Positions 1-6,848 of a stretch of DNA of 16,545 nucleotides are shown here, in pieces. A program made the position numbers and the translations under genes. The notes below the pieces were generated by a model. It ran no database searches. It saw only the letters and a program-made list of their open reading frames with translations, and was not told where the DNA came from. The DNA comes from a bacterium (GTDB lineage: Bacteria > Patescibacteriota > Minisyncoccia > Phycocordibacterales > Phycocordibacteraceae): assembly GCA_021802795.1 (NCBI GenBank), contig JAJZRH010000003.1, forward strand, positions 1 through 16,545, read 5' to 3'. The number at the start of each line of letters is the position of its first letter. Position 1 is the first letter of the stretch.

Positions 1-546
1 GAGGCGTGCGGCTTCCGCGGCCTTCTTGAGGACTTTCTTCACCGCCGTTTCTTCGGCGGGTTTCCACTTCCCTATCACGAGTTTGATGACTTTCTCCTCG
101 TCTTTGAGTTTCTTTGCTTGATTTTTCTTGCCGGCGGGTGCGACGCCGATGCGGATGCGCGCAAAGTCCTGCGTCTTAATGGCGCGCATTACGCTCTCCA
201 CGCCCTTGTGCCCGCCGCTTCCGCGCCCGAACACCATCTTGAGCGTGCCGACCGGCAAATCCAGGTCGTCATGGATGACGAGCAGGCTTTTTGCCGCCTT
301 CGGGCTTTTTACGAACGCCGCGACGGCCTTCCCCGACAAATTCATCATCGTCTCCGGCAGGACCAGCGTCGCGTTCTCACTCTCTATCGCACCCTTTGCG
401 ACAAGCGCGTTGCTTGTCTTATTAAAAACGAATTCGTCGAAGTCATTATTCTTCGCCACGAGCTCCACCGCGCTTCGCCCCGCGTTGTGCCGCGTCTTTT
501 CGTACTCTTTCCCGGGATTCCCGAGCCCCACAATGACGAGTGCCAT
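1..546 (-). CDS. pth: Peptidyl-tRNA hydrolase (partial, C-terminus beyond left edge)
   Basis: This enzyme cleaves the ester bond of peptidyl-tRNAs that drop off ribosomes, recycling tRNA in the cytosol. Translating the minus strand from the ATG at 546 gives 182 in-frame codons running off position 1. Family motifs in order are GLGNPGKEY (residues 7-15) and TRHNAG (18-23), with the general base His20 and with Asn10. They continue with TMMNLSGKAV (66-75), HDDLDLP (92-98) including Asp94, the GRGSGGHKGVES block (107-118), and RIRIGV. The family is usually 185-200 residues, so only a short tail is missing. Oddity: in the usual GGHNG motif the Asn is Lys114 here. No Shine-Dalgarno site precedes the start; a -10 box ends 7 bases before it. 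The gene is divergent from lepB, with a hairpin-rich element between them. Identification is near certain from motifs. Confidence 0.96.
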   Translation of the reverse strand, partial: MALVIVGLGNPGKEYEKTRHNAGRSAVELVAKNNDFDEFVFNKTSNALVAKGAIESENATLVLPETMMNLSGKAVAAFVKSPKAAKSLLVIHDDLDLPVGTLKMVFGRGSGGHKGVESVMRAIKTQDFARIRIGVAPAGKKNQAKKLKDEEKVIKLVIGKWKPAEETAVKKVLKKAAEAARL

Positions 547-553
547 GGGCGGA

Positions 554-562
554 ATAGTACCA
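554..562 (-). promoter_or_regulatory. Extended -10 promoter of pth, leaderless spacing
   Basis: On the minus strand, TGgTACTAT ends 7 bases before the pth ATG at 546. An initiation site about 7 bases after the -10 box would fall on or next to the start codon. No Shine-Dalgarno sequence fits between. The call rests on match to the extended -10 consensus and on the same layout at other genes in the window. Confidence 0.6.
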
Positions 563-566
563 CGAA

Positions 567-760
567 GCAGGAACGGTAACGCGAAATTACGGGCTCGCAC
601 AGTGAGCGCATCTGCGAGTCCGCCGAGCGGATGCCCGCCGAGCTTTGGCGGCGGACAAGCACGGTCCGGCGCGTCTTCGCGCCGGTTGTGCGAACGAGCG
701 TGAGCGCGCCGACCCGCCGGGGCGGCGACGCGTACCGCAATTTTGCGTTACCGTGCCTGC
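567..760. repeat. Hairpin-rich element bounded by a 26-base imperfect inverted repeat
   Basis: The arms are 567-592 and 735-760. The reverse complement of the right arm matches the left arm at 23 of 26 positions, with the core cggtaacgcgaaattacgg on the left. Inside are strong hairpins, for example ccggcgcg-tctt-cgcgccgg and ccgcc-gg-ggcgg. No convincing coding frame is present; the open frames through it are shadows. It fills most of the gap between pth and lepB. It could be a small non-autonomous mobile element, a structured RNA or a transcription barrier between divergent genes. The sequence does not decide which. Confidence 0.6.
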
Positions 761-839
761 AGAAACTTGCGTACAAATTACGGACGCGCCCCAGAACCAA
801 CTTTTCCATATTGTCGAATGGCGAAAAATCGAGCGCTCC

Positions 840-867
840 TTGCAAGTTGGTACGGGGCAAGTACAAT
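840..867 (+). promoter_or_regulatory. Sigma-70 type promoter of lepB
   Basis: A -35 box TTGCAA (840-845) and a -10 box TACAAT (862-867) are separated by 16 bases. The ATG of lepB at 874 begins 6 bases after the -10 box, so transcription would start at or next to the start codon. There is no Shine-Dalgarno site in the six bases between. Confidence 0.65.
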
Positions 868-873
868 GCCCCC

Positions 874-1458
874 ATGTCTGACACTGGAAAGGGTCTCTTG
901 AAGGATCTTTTCACGCTTGCCCTCCTCATTGTCGTTGTCGTCATTCCCATTCGCGTGTTCGTCGTCTCGCCGTTCGTCGTGGACGGCGAATCCATGCATC
1001 CCACGTTCGAAAATCTGGACTACCTCATCGTGGACGAGCTCCTCTACGACTTTAAAGCGCCCGCGCGCGGCGACGTCATCGTCTTCCGCTACCCCGGCAA
1101 CCCTTCCGTCTTCTACATCAAGCGCATCATCGGCCTGCCGGGCGAGACGGTCTCCATCAATCACGGCGCCGTCACCATCACGACCGCAGACGGACAGACT
1201 ATCGGCCTCGCCGAACCCTACATCGTGAATGAAGACGCGACGTATACGAAAAAAGTCTCGCTCAATCCGGGGGAATACTTCGTCATGGGCGATAATCGGC
1301 CTAATTCCTCCGACAGCCGCGTGTGGGGACCGCTTCCGAAGAAGGACATCATCGGCCGCGTCGACCTCCGGCTCCTCCCCGTCAAAGAGAGCGGCCTCTT
1401 CCCGGGCGCGACCTCCTACGCCTCGCAAGCAAGCACTACCGAACTCGTGACACCATGA
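874..1458 (+). CDS. lepB: Signal peptidase I
   Basis: A 194-residue membrane-anchored serine protease that removes signal peptides from exported proteins on the outer face of the membrane. One N-terminal membrane segment (about residues 12-34) is followed by the signature boxes. SMHPT carries the nucleophile Ser40, YIKRIIGLPGE carries the general base Lys83, and GDNRPNSSDSR (139-149) is the C-terminal conserved box. Length is typical of single-span signal peptidases. The ATG at 874 is chosen because it places the hydrophobic anchor correctly and follows a good promoter; the upstream extension to 631 runs through the repeat element and is not coding. The stop overlaps the start of the next gene (ATGA), so the two are probably co-transcribed and translationally coupled. 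Confidence 0.95.
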   Translation: MSDTGKGLLKDLFTLALLIVVVVIPIRVFVVSPFVVDGESMHPTFENLDYLIVDELLYDFKAPARGDVIVFRYPGNPSVFYIKRIIGLPGETVSINHGAVTITTADGQTIGLAEPYIVNEDATYTKKVSLNPGEYFVMGDNRPNSSDSRVWGPLPKKDIIGRVDLRLLPVKESGLFPGATSYASQASTTELVTP

Positions 1459-2597
1459 TGCGCGAAATCATTCCGGCGGACGAACTTCTGCATAAGGCGC
1501 AGGCGGTTGGCCAATACTACGGCTTCATGCCGCTCTCCGCGCTCACGCTCAAAGCGCGCGGACAGCGCAAGCACACCGGCTATCCGGAAGCGCTCAATAA
1601 CCTCGGCCTCGACCAGACCGCCGAGACGGTGGTGAGCTTCTTGCGGCAGTGCCAGAACATCGAGCGCGTTCCCTCGCCCCGCCAGCCACTTTTTGTCTGG
1701 CACACGAACATCGCACCGGGCCGCCCGGCGCAGAAGAAAGCCACCATACAGTTCCATGCGATCGGCGCGGACCGCGCCATCGCGGACGTCGTCGTCATCC
1801 GTGCGCTCCTCGCGCTCGTCCGCGACCTGTTCCACGAAACTCCCGTCGTCCGCATCAACTCCATGGGCGACAAGGAGACCCGCGCGCGCTACGCGCGCGA
1901 ACTCGGAAACTTCTTCAAAAAGCGCGCAAGCGTCCTTCCCGAAGAATGCATTGCGTGCGCCAAGCGCGACGCGATGGAAGCCGCCGAGTTCGCCATCGCG
2001 CACGAATACGCGGACGACCTGCCGGCGCCGACCGAACACCTCTCGGACGCGAGCCGCAAACGCTTTGAAGACCTGTTGGAATATTTGGAAATGACCGAGA
2101 CGCCGTACGAGCTTGCGCGCGACCTCATCAGCCGCGGCAACGTCTGGAACGACACCTGTTTTGAACTCACTATCGGCGACAAGCGCGTCGCCTGGGGCTC
2201 GCGCTACAGCGATCTCACCAAGCACTTCTTCCCGGGCGGCTCTATGAGCGCGACCGGCGCCGTATTCCAGATAGCGAGCGAAGGGAAACTGGTAAAGAAG
2301 CCTCCGCAGTCGCGCCTGCGTTTCTCGTTCGTCCATATCGGCGACGAGGCGAAGCGGCTTTCCATACGCCTTGCCGAAGAGTTCCGTAAAGCGCACGTTC
2401 CCTTGACCCAGAACATCGGCGTTGAATCACTGACCGAACAACTGCACCTGGCCGAAAGCCATAAGAGTCCCTATCTGCTCATCATGGGCCGCAAGGAAGC
2501 GCTGGAGAACACGGCCATCCTCCGCAACCGCCAGACGCAGGAAGAGACCATCCTTCCGATCATGGACCTCGCCGAGCGCCTCAAAGCCGTCGCCTGA
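1455..2597 (+). CDS. Histidyl-tRNA synthetase-like protein (HisS/HisZ family) without catalytic motifs
   Basis: A 380-residue class II synthetase-fold protein. Similarity to HisRS is seen in the middle (the block ATIQFHAIGADRAIADVVV corresponds to the region after motif 2), in INSMGDKETR, and in a C-terminal anticodon-binding-like domain (about residues 285-380, with FVHIGDEAKRLSIRLAEEFR and YLLIMGRKEALEN). Catalytic signatures are missing. The motif 2 FRxE position reads TNIA, the histidine-binding RGLDYYTRT segment reads RGNVWNDTC, and GGGRYDGL reads GSRYSDL. It is therefore probably not an active aminoacyl-tRNA synthetase. It could be a HisZ-like regulator, a tRNA-binding paralog or a very diverged enzyme. 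The start overlaps the lepB stop (ATGA); ATG codons at 1455 and 1458 are both possible. Fold family fairly sure, function unknown. Confidence 0.75.
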   Translation: MMREIIPADELLHKAQAVGQYYGFMPLSALTLKARGQRKHTGYPEALNNLGLDQTAETVVSFLRQCQNIERVPSPRQPLFVWHTNIAPGRPAQKKATIQFHAIGADRAIADVVVIRALLALVRDLFHETPVVRINSMGDKETRARYARELGNFFKKRASVLPEECIACAKRDAMEAAEFAIAHEYADDLPAPTEHLSDASRKRFEDLLEYLEMTETPYELARDLISRGNVWNDTCFELTIGDKRVAWGSRYSDLTKHFFPGGSMSATGAVFQIASEGKLVKKPPQSRLRFSFVHIGDEAKRLSIRLAEEFRKAHVPLTQNIGVESLTEQLHLAESHKSPYLLIMGRKEALENTAILRNRQTQEETILPIMDLAERLKAVA

Positions 2598-2600
2598 ACC

Positions 2601-2630
2601 TGGACAGTGGCGGCTCCGCTGTGCTAGAAT
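2601..2630 (+). promoter_or_regulatory. Promoter of rpsU
   Basis: A near-consensus -35 TGGACA (2601-2606) stands 18 bases before a perfect extended -10, TGcTAGAAT (2622-2630). The rpsU start codon lies 9 bases after the -10 box, giving a predicted leader of about 0-3 bases and no room for a Shine-Dalgarno site. Confidence 0.7.
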
Positions 2631-2639
2631 CTCCCCACT

Positions 2640-2900
2640 ATGGCAGAAGCAGGAACACGGGTGGAAGTCCGCCGCGGAAAGAACGAGAGTTCTGCCGCGC
2701 TTATTCGGCGCTTCACCCGCCGCGCGCAGACGCTCGGCATCGTGCGCGAAGTCCGGAACGGCCGCTACTTTGAGCGCACCAAGTCCAAGAACGTGGGCCA
2801 CAAGCGCGCTCTCGTCTCCAAGGCCCGCCGCGAGAATTACAACGAGCTCGTGAAGCTGGGCAAAATTGACCCGGCGGCAAAGAAAACTCGTAAACGATAA
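2640..2900 (+). CDS. rpsU: 30S ribosomal protein bS21
   Basis: An 86-residue, strongly basic protein of the small ribosomal subunit, located near the mRNA exit side and the anti-Shine-Dalgarno end of 16S rRNA. The N-terminal VEVRRGKNESSAALIRRF is the typical bS21 start, followed by a helical Arg/Lys-rich body and a KKTRKR tail. Length is slightly above the usual 58-71 residues of proteobacterial bS21. It has its own promoter directly before the ATG, and ybeY starts 5 bases after its stop, so these two form an operon of ribosome-related genes. It is notable that a protein tied to Shine-Dalgarno recognition is itself predicted to be read from a leaderless message. Confidence 0.93.
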   Translation: MAEAGTRVEVRRGKNESSAALIRRFTRRAQTLGIVREVRNGRYFERTKSKNVGHKRALVSKARRENYNELVKLGKIDPAAKKTRKR

Positions 2901-2905
2901 AGCAA

Positions 2906-3382
2906 ATGGCGGGCGTTTCAATCAAAAACCTCACGCGGCGCACCAGTGCGCCGCGTTCCGCATTCTCCGCCATCGCAAAAGAAGTCTTTCCCTCTTCCGA
3001 TATCTCGCTCGTCTTCGTGGGCCCGACGCGGGCGAAGGCGCTGAACCTGCAATTGCGCGGCAAGGACTATATCCCGAACGTCCTCTCATATGCGCTTGAT
3101 GCGCACAGCGGCGAGGTCATCATCTGCCTCGCTGAGGCGAAAAAGCAGGCGCCCCGCTACGGCATGGGCGAGCGCGCATTCGTCCTGTATTTGTTTATCC
3201 ACGGGCTCCTGCATATAAAAGGACGGGCGCATGGTGCTAGTATGGAGCGAAGCGAACGGAAACTCTTGGCGAAATTCGTTAAGGGCGGCGCGCGCTCCTT
3301 ATCCAATGTCACGACGCATCGCAACCGGAATAGACATCGGCACGTACCAGGTAAAAATGGTCGTCGTCGAGGAAGTCGTTGA
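2906..3382 (+). CDS. ybeY: Endoribonuclease YbeY (rRNA maturation factor)
   Basis: A single-strand-specific, metal-dependent RNase involved in rRNA 3'-end maturation and ribosome quality control. The defining HGxLHxxGxxH motif is present as HGLLHIKGRAH with all three zinc-ligand histidines in register, at about residues 98-108. The frame encodes 158 residues. The last 26 or so (Arg/His/Asn-rich) lie on top of the first codons of ftsA in another frame, so the tail is probably not conserved. The motif-bearing part ends near residue 130, which is within the usual range. The start is 5 bases after the rpsU stop with no Shine-Dalgarno site. The overlap with ftsA is 77 bases. Confidence 0.88.
   Translation: MAGVSIKNLTRRTSAPRSAFSAIAKEVFPSSDISLVFVGPTRAKALNLQLRGKDYIPNVLSYALDAHSGEVIICLAEAKKQAPRYGMGERAFVLYLFIHGLLHIKGRAHGASMERSERKLLAKFVKGGARSLSNVTTHRNRNRHRHVPGKNGRRRGSR
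3235..3243 (+). promoter_or_regulatory. Possible internal promoter for ftsA
   Basis: TGcTAGTAT inside the 3' part of ybeY matches the extended -10 seen elsewhere in the window. It would give a leader of about 56 bases before the ftsA ATG. No clear -35 box was found, so this is only a candidate. Confidence 0.35.
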
Positions 3383-4466
3383 TAAGCGCTCAGGCGGACG
3401 CCAGCTCCGCATCCTCGGCACCGGCCTTGCCGAATCCAAGGGCCTGCGCCACGGCTACATCGTCAACAAGGAAGAGGTCGCGAAGAGCATCATTGAAGCG
3501 AAGCGGCAGGCGGAATATGCCGCACGCGTGCCCGTCCGTGCGGCGTTCCTCGCCGTCGGCGGCATTTCGCTCGACGAGGCGCGCGCGACCGGCTCCGCCG
3601 TCATTTCCCGCGCCGACCAGGAAATAACCGCGCTTGACCTTGAAAAGGCGGCGAAGGCCGCGCGGGAAGCGGCGGCGCCCGGATTCCTCAACCGGCACGT
3701 CCTCCACAGCATCCCGCTCGAGTACCGCGTGGACGGCACGAAAGTGCTCGGGGATCCGCTCGGTATGAAGGGCGTCCGGCTTGAAGTCGACTATCTGTTT
3801 GTCACCTGCCTGGCCCAACATGAAGAAGCGCTCGCCGCCGCGGTTGAAGACGCCGGCATCGAAGTCATCGACCAGATGGCCTCGCCCTTGGCCGGTTCCT
3901 ATGTCCTCCTTGAGGGCGATCAGAAGATGAAGGGCTGCGTACTGGCGAACATCGGCGCCGAAACCATTTCCATAGTTGTATATGACGAGGGCATCCCCGT
4001 TTCCGTAAAAGTATTTCCGATGGGCAGTAGCCACATCACCGACGACATCGCGCTCGGTTTCCGCATCTCGCTTGAAGAAGCCGAGCGCGTAAAGCTCGGC
4101 CGCCTCTCCGGAGCCATGTATCCGCGCAAGAAAGTGGACGACTTCATCGTCGGCCGATTGAACGCGATGTTCGCGCTCATCGACAAGCACCTGAAGTCGC
4201 TCGGCCGCCGCGGCCCCCTACCCGCCGGCATCATCATCAGCGGCGGCGGCGCAGGCGTGGGCTCCATCAGCGACATCGCAAAGGGCTCGCTGAAGCTCCC
4301 CGCCCGGCTCGCGGAATTCCGCCTCTCCGCCGATACTAAAATACGCGACGCCACCTGGGCGGTCAGCTACGGCCTTGCGCTCTGGGGGCTCACCGGCGAC
4401 ACAAATGCGCCAAAAAAGAGCCTCGGCGCCTACTTCGGGAAGCTCTTCCAGCAATTTTTGCCCTAG
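3306..4466 (+). CDS. ftsA: Cell division protein FtsA
   Basis: A 386-residue actin-like ATPase that tethers the FtsZ ring to the membrane and recruits later divisome proteins. The phosphate-1 motif GIDIGTYQVK is at residues 8-17. The SHS2-type subdomain region follows, then the ANIGAETISIVVYDEG phosphate-2 region and the adenosine loop IIISGGGAGVGS. The C-terminus (about 370-386, KKSLGAYFGKLFQQFLP) is a short amphipathic helix typical of the FtsA membrane anchor. The ATG at 3306 is chosen because the conserved N-terminus starts there; upstream codons overlap ybeY. It lies 86 bases before ftsZ, the classical gene order. Confidence 0.95.
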   Translation: MSRRIATGIDIGTYQVKMVVVEEVVDKRSGGRQLRILGTGLAESKGLRHGYIVNKEEVAKSIIEAKRQAEYAARVPVRAAFLAVGGISLDEARATGSAVISRADQEITALDLEKAAKAAREAAAPGFLNRHVLHSIPLEYRVDGTKVLGDPLGMKGVRLEVDYLFVTCLAQHEEALAAAVEDAGIEVIDQMASPLAGSYVLLEGDQKMKGCVLANIGAETISIVVYDEGIPVSVKVFPMGSSHITDDIALGFRISLEEAERVKLGRLSGAMYPRKKVDDFIVGRLNAMFALIDKHLKSLGRRGPLPAGIIISGGGAGVGSISDIAKGSLKLPARLAEFRLSADTKIRDATWAVSYGLALWGLTGDTNAPKKSLGAYFGKLFQQFLP

Positions 4467-4515
4467 ACGGCAATTCGCATCCGTTAATTGTCAATATTTG
4501 CATATTGTCTGCGTC

Positions 4516-4524
4516 TGTTAGTAT
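4516..4524 (+). promoter_or_regulatory. Extended -10 promoter upstream of ftsZ
   Basis: TGtTAGTAT lies in the AT-rich 86-base gap between ftsA and ftsZ. Initiation near 4531 would leave a leader of about 22 bases. No Shine-Dalgarno site is visible before the ATG at 4553. A weak -35 candidate is TTGCAT at 4498-4503, with a short 15-base spacer. Confidence 0.5.
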
Positions 4525-4552
4525 GACGGGAATTAATCAATAAGCCTTACCT

Positions 4553-5803
4553 ATGTCAAAGCGCATTGAACCGGAGATCGAGACGTTCGCACGCATCCGC
4601 GTCGTCGGAGTCGGCGGTTCAGGTAAGAACGCGATCAATCACATGATCGAGTCGAAGGTGCGCGGCGTGGAATTCATCGCCGTGAACTCCGACGCGCAGG
4701 ACCTCCATCGTTCTCTCGCCAAGCGCAAGATACACATCGGCAAGAACCTCACGCGCGGGCTCGGCACCGGCATGAATCCGGAGCTCGGACGCCGCGCGGC
4801 GGAAGAGACGCGCCAGGAAATTCAGGAAGCGCTCTCCGGTAGCGACATGGTGTTCATCACTTGCGGCATGGGCGGCGGCACGGGCACCGGCGCCTCGGCT
4901 ATCGTTGCGAAGATAGCGAAGGAAGTCGGCGCACTCGTCATCGCGGTGGTCACCAAGCCGTTCTCCTTTGAGGGCGCACACCGCAAGGACATCGCCGAGC
5001 GCGGACTCGCCGAGCTTAAAAAGGAAGTGGATGCCTTCATCGTCATCCCCAACGACAAGCTCCTCTCCGTCGTGGATATGCAGACCTCGGCCAAGAGCGC
5101 CTTCGCGATGTGCGATGAAATACTGCGCCAGGCGGTGGAAGGCGTCTCCGACATCATCACCACCCCGGGCGACATCAATACCGACTTCAACGACATCAAG
5201 GCCATTATGGAAGGCGCCGGCCCCGCGCTCATGGGCATCGGCATCGCCGAAGGCGACCAGCGCGCGAAGGAAGCCGCGCAGATGGCGGTCAATTCCCCGC
5301 TTCTCGACGTCTCCATCAGCGGCGCGAAGGGCATCCTCTTCGTCGTCGCGGGCTCGGACGACCTGGGCATCATGGAGGTGCAGGAGGCCGCAAAGGTCAT
5401 CAACGAGTCCGTGGACAAGAACGCAAAGATCATATTCGGCATGATGAAGGACGAGAAGCTCAAGAAGGGACAGATCCGCATCATCGTTATCGCGACCGGC
5501 TTCCCCGATACGTCCCCGCATGTGCACACCGGCCCCGAGCGTTCCTTGTTCGCCATGCCCGCCGAACGGCGCGATGAAGAACGCGGTCGCATTTACCATG
5601 AGATACTCAAGCGCGAAGAGAAGCCGGAGGAAGAGAAACCAAAAGGCAAGCACGCCGCCGAAGAAGCGCCGACGCCGGTTGCCGAGAAGGAAGAACCTAT
5701 CGTCACCGCCACGCCGCACAAGCGCGAAGAAGTGGCTCCCGCTCCGGAAGACGACGAGGCCTGGGGCGCGATACCGGCATTTTTGCGCAGACACAAGAAG
5801 TAG
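4553..5803 (+). CDS. ftsZ: Cell division protein FtsZ
   Basis: A 416-residue tubulin-like GTPase that polymerises into the Z-ring at midcell. Visible features are the VVGVGGSGKNA nucleotide-binding start (17-27), NSDAQDL (45-51), the tubulin signature GMGGGTGTGAS (105-115), and the synergy-loop region DINTDFNDIKAIM. A variable charged linker (about 345-400, rich in Glu, Lys and Pro) follows. The C-terminal peptide GAIPAFLRRHKK is the docking site for FtsA. Length and architecture are normal. It follows ftsA and ends before a strong hairpin, so the division pair seems to finish the operon. Confidence 0.97.
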   Translation: MSKRIEPEIETFARIRVVGVGGSGKNAINHMIESKVRGVEFIAVNSDAQDLHRSLAKRKIHIGKNLTRGLGTGMNPELGRRAAEETRQEIQEALSGSDMVFITCGMGGGTGTGASAIVAKIAKEVGALVIAVVTKPFSFEGAHRKDIAERGLAELKKEVDAFIVIPNDKLLSVVDMQTSAKSAFAMCDEILRQAVEGVSDIITTPGDINTDFNDIKAIMEGAGPALMGIGIAEGDQRAKEAAQMAVNSPLLDVSISGAKGILFVVAGSDDLGIMEVQEAAKVINESVDKNAKIIFGMMKDEKLKKGQIRIIVIATGFPDTSPHVHTGPERSLFAMPAERRDEERGRIYHEILKREEKPEEEKPKGKHAAEEAPTPVAEKEEPIVTATPHKREEVAPAPEDDEAWGAIPAFLRRHKK

Positions 5804-5840
5804 CGGAAAAGTATAAAGGCGAAAGTATAAGGTATAAAGG

Positions 5841-5865
5841 GACGCGGCGCTGAAAGCGCCGCGTC
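5841..5865 (+). terminator. Hairpin after ftsZ, likely terminator
   Basis: GACGCGGCGCT and AGCGCCGCGTC form a perfect 11-base-pair stem with the loop GAA, 38 bases after the ftsZ stop. The following sequence (GTTCGTCTTG) has few T residues, so intrinsic termination may be inefficient. Confidence 0.55.
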
Positions 5866-5892
5866 GTTCGTCTTGAGGTATAGTTCCCCTTC

Positions 5893-5913
5893 TATACTTT
5901 ATACTTTATACTT
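5893..5913 (+). promoter_or_regulatory. Tandem -10 boxes before trxB
   Basis: Three tandem TATACTT heptamers each contain a good -10 hexamer, TATACT. The last one (5907-5912) ends 6 bases before the trxB ATG at 5919, the same spacing as at lepB and the DHH gene. No Shine-Dalgarno site is present. No good -35 box at standard spacing was seen. Confidence 0.5.
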
Positions 5914-5918
5914 GTCCC

Positions 5919-6842
5919 ATGTACGACCTTATCATCATCGGCGGCGGGCCCGCCGGAATCGCCGCCGCCATTTACGCGGCGCGCAAACATTTGCAGACCG
6001 TCCTCATCACGGAAGAGATCGGCGGCCAGTCCACCGTATCGGAGGGCATTGAAAATTGGATCGGCTCGCCGAAAGTGCACGGGCAGGAACTCGCCAAGAT
6101 GTTCCGCGCGCACTTGGATGCGGTAAAAAGCGACATCGTCCGAGTCGTACTTCATGAGCGCGTGGAGTCGCTTGCGAAGACCGCCGAGGGGTTCGTCGCA
6201 ACGACGAAGGGCGGGGACGCGTACACCGGCAGGACGGTGCTCATCGTCTCCGGCGCCGGCCGCCGCAAACTCGACGTCCCCGGCGCGGAGAAATTTGAGA
6301 ACAAGGGCGTCACCTACTGCGCTTCTTGCGACGGCCCCTTGTTCGCGGATATGGATGTGGCGGTCATCGGCGGCGGCAATGCCGGCTTTGAGACGGCGCT
6401 TCAACTCCTCGCCTACGCGAAGTCCGTCACCCTGCTCCACCGCCACAAGGAGTTCAAGGCGGACGCGGTGACGATAGAGAAAGCGCGGGAGCATCCGAAT
6501 ATGCGCATCCTCCCCAACACCGAACCGACGGAAGTCATGGGCGAGCAGTTCGTGACCGGCCTCAAATACAAAGACAAAAATACGGACGAAATAAAAGAAC
6601 TTCCGGTCACGGGCGTCTTTGTGGAAGCGGGCGTCCTCCCGAACACGGGGTTCGCCGCGGGGCTCGTGGAACTGGACGAAGTGAAGCGCATCAAGACCGA
6701 CCCGCACAACCAGCGCACGAGCACGGAAGGCATCTGGGCCGCGGGCGACTGCACCGATGAGCTCTACCACCAGAACAATATCGCCGCCGGCGACGGCGTG
6801 AAGGCGCTCGAGGACATCTACCTCTGGGTCAAGAAACACTAG
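5919..6842 (+). CDS. trxB: Thioredoxin reductase-like flavoprotein (TrxB/AhpF type)
   Basis: A 307-residue FAD and NAD(P)H-dependent dithiol oxidoreductase, expected to reduce thioredoxin or a similar redox protein in the cytosol. The FAD-binding GGGPAG is at 8-13, the redox-active pair CASC at 134-137, the pyridine nucleotide site GGGNAGFETA at 151-160, and the second FAD motif WAAGDC near the C-terminus. In the pyridine nucleotide domain the usual HRRxxxRA of NADPH-specific TrxB is HRHKEFKAD. This part, and 'GVFVEAGVLPNT', resembles the C-terminal half of AhpF, which prefers NADH. The N-terminal thioredoxin-like domains of AhpF are absent. It may be co-transcribed with the glycosyltransferase gene 6 bases downstream. 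Confidence 0.9.
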   Translation: MYDLIIIGGGPAGIAAAIYAARKHLQTVLITEEIGGQSTVSEGIENWIGSPKVHGQELAKMFRAHLDAVKSDIVRVVLHERVESLAKTAEGFVATTKGGDAYTGRTVLIVSGAGRRKLDVPGAEKFENKGVTYCASCDGPLFADMDVAVIGGGNAGFETALQLLAYAKSVTLLHRHKEFKADAVTIEKAREHPNMRILPNTEPTEVMGEQFVTGLKYKDKNTDEIKELPVTGVFVEAGVLPNTGFAAGLVELDEVKRIKTDPHNQRTSTEGIWAAGDCTDELYHQNNIAAGDGVKALEDIYLWVKKH

Positions 6843-6848
6843 GACGGC

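Larger units (their letters stand above)
5809..5913. repeat. Inverted cluster of TATACTT heptamers flanking a GC-rich hairpin
   Basis: Left of the hairpin, the heptamer AAGTATA occurs at 5809 and 5823, with AGGTATA at 5830. Right of it, three head-to-tail copies of TATACTT fill 5893-5913. The two clusters are inverted copies around the 5841-5865 hairpin, so the whole 105-base gap between ftsZ and trxB looks like one palindromic unit. The AT-rich arms stand out from the surrounding GC-rich sequence. Similar 'tataaagtataaag' strings are, from memory, common between CPR genes. Confidence 0.6.

Noticed and set aside
631..873. N-terminal extension of lepB back to 631
   Set aside because: The extension crosses the inverted-repeat element and the promoter, and signal peptidase I begins just before its membrane anchor.
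1416..2396. Minus-strand open frame opposite the HisRS-like gene (326 codons)
   Set aside because: It has a biased Arg/Ala/Val composition without motifs, and the plus-strand gene is coupled to lepB.
4619..5794. Long minus-strand open frame opposite ftsZ (391 codons)
   Set aside because: It is the antisense shadow of a clear ftsZ gene, rich in Arg, His and Leu without any family motif, as expected in GC-rich DNA.
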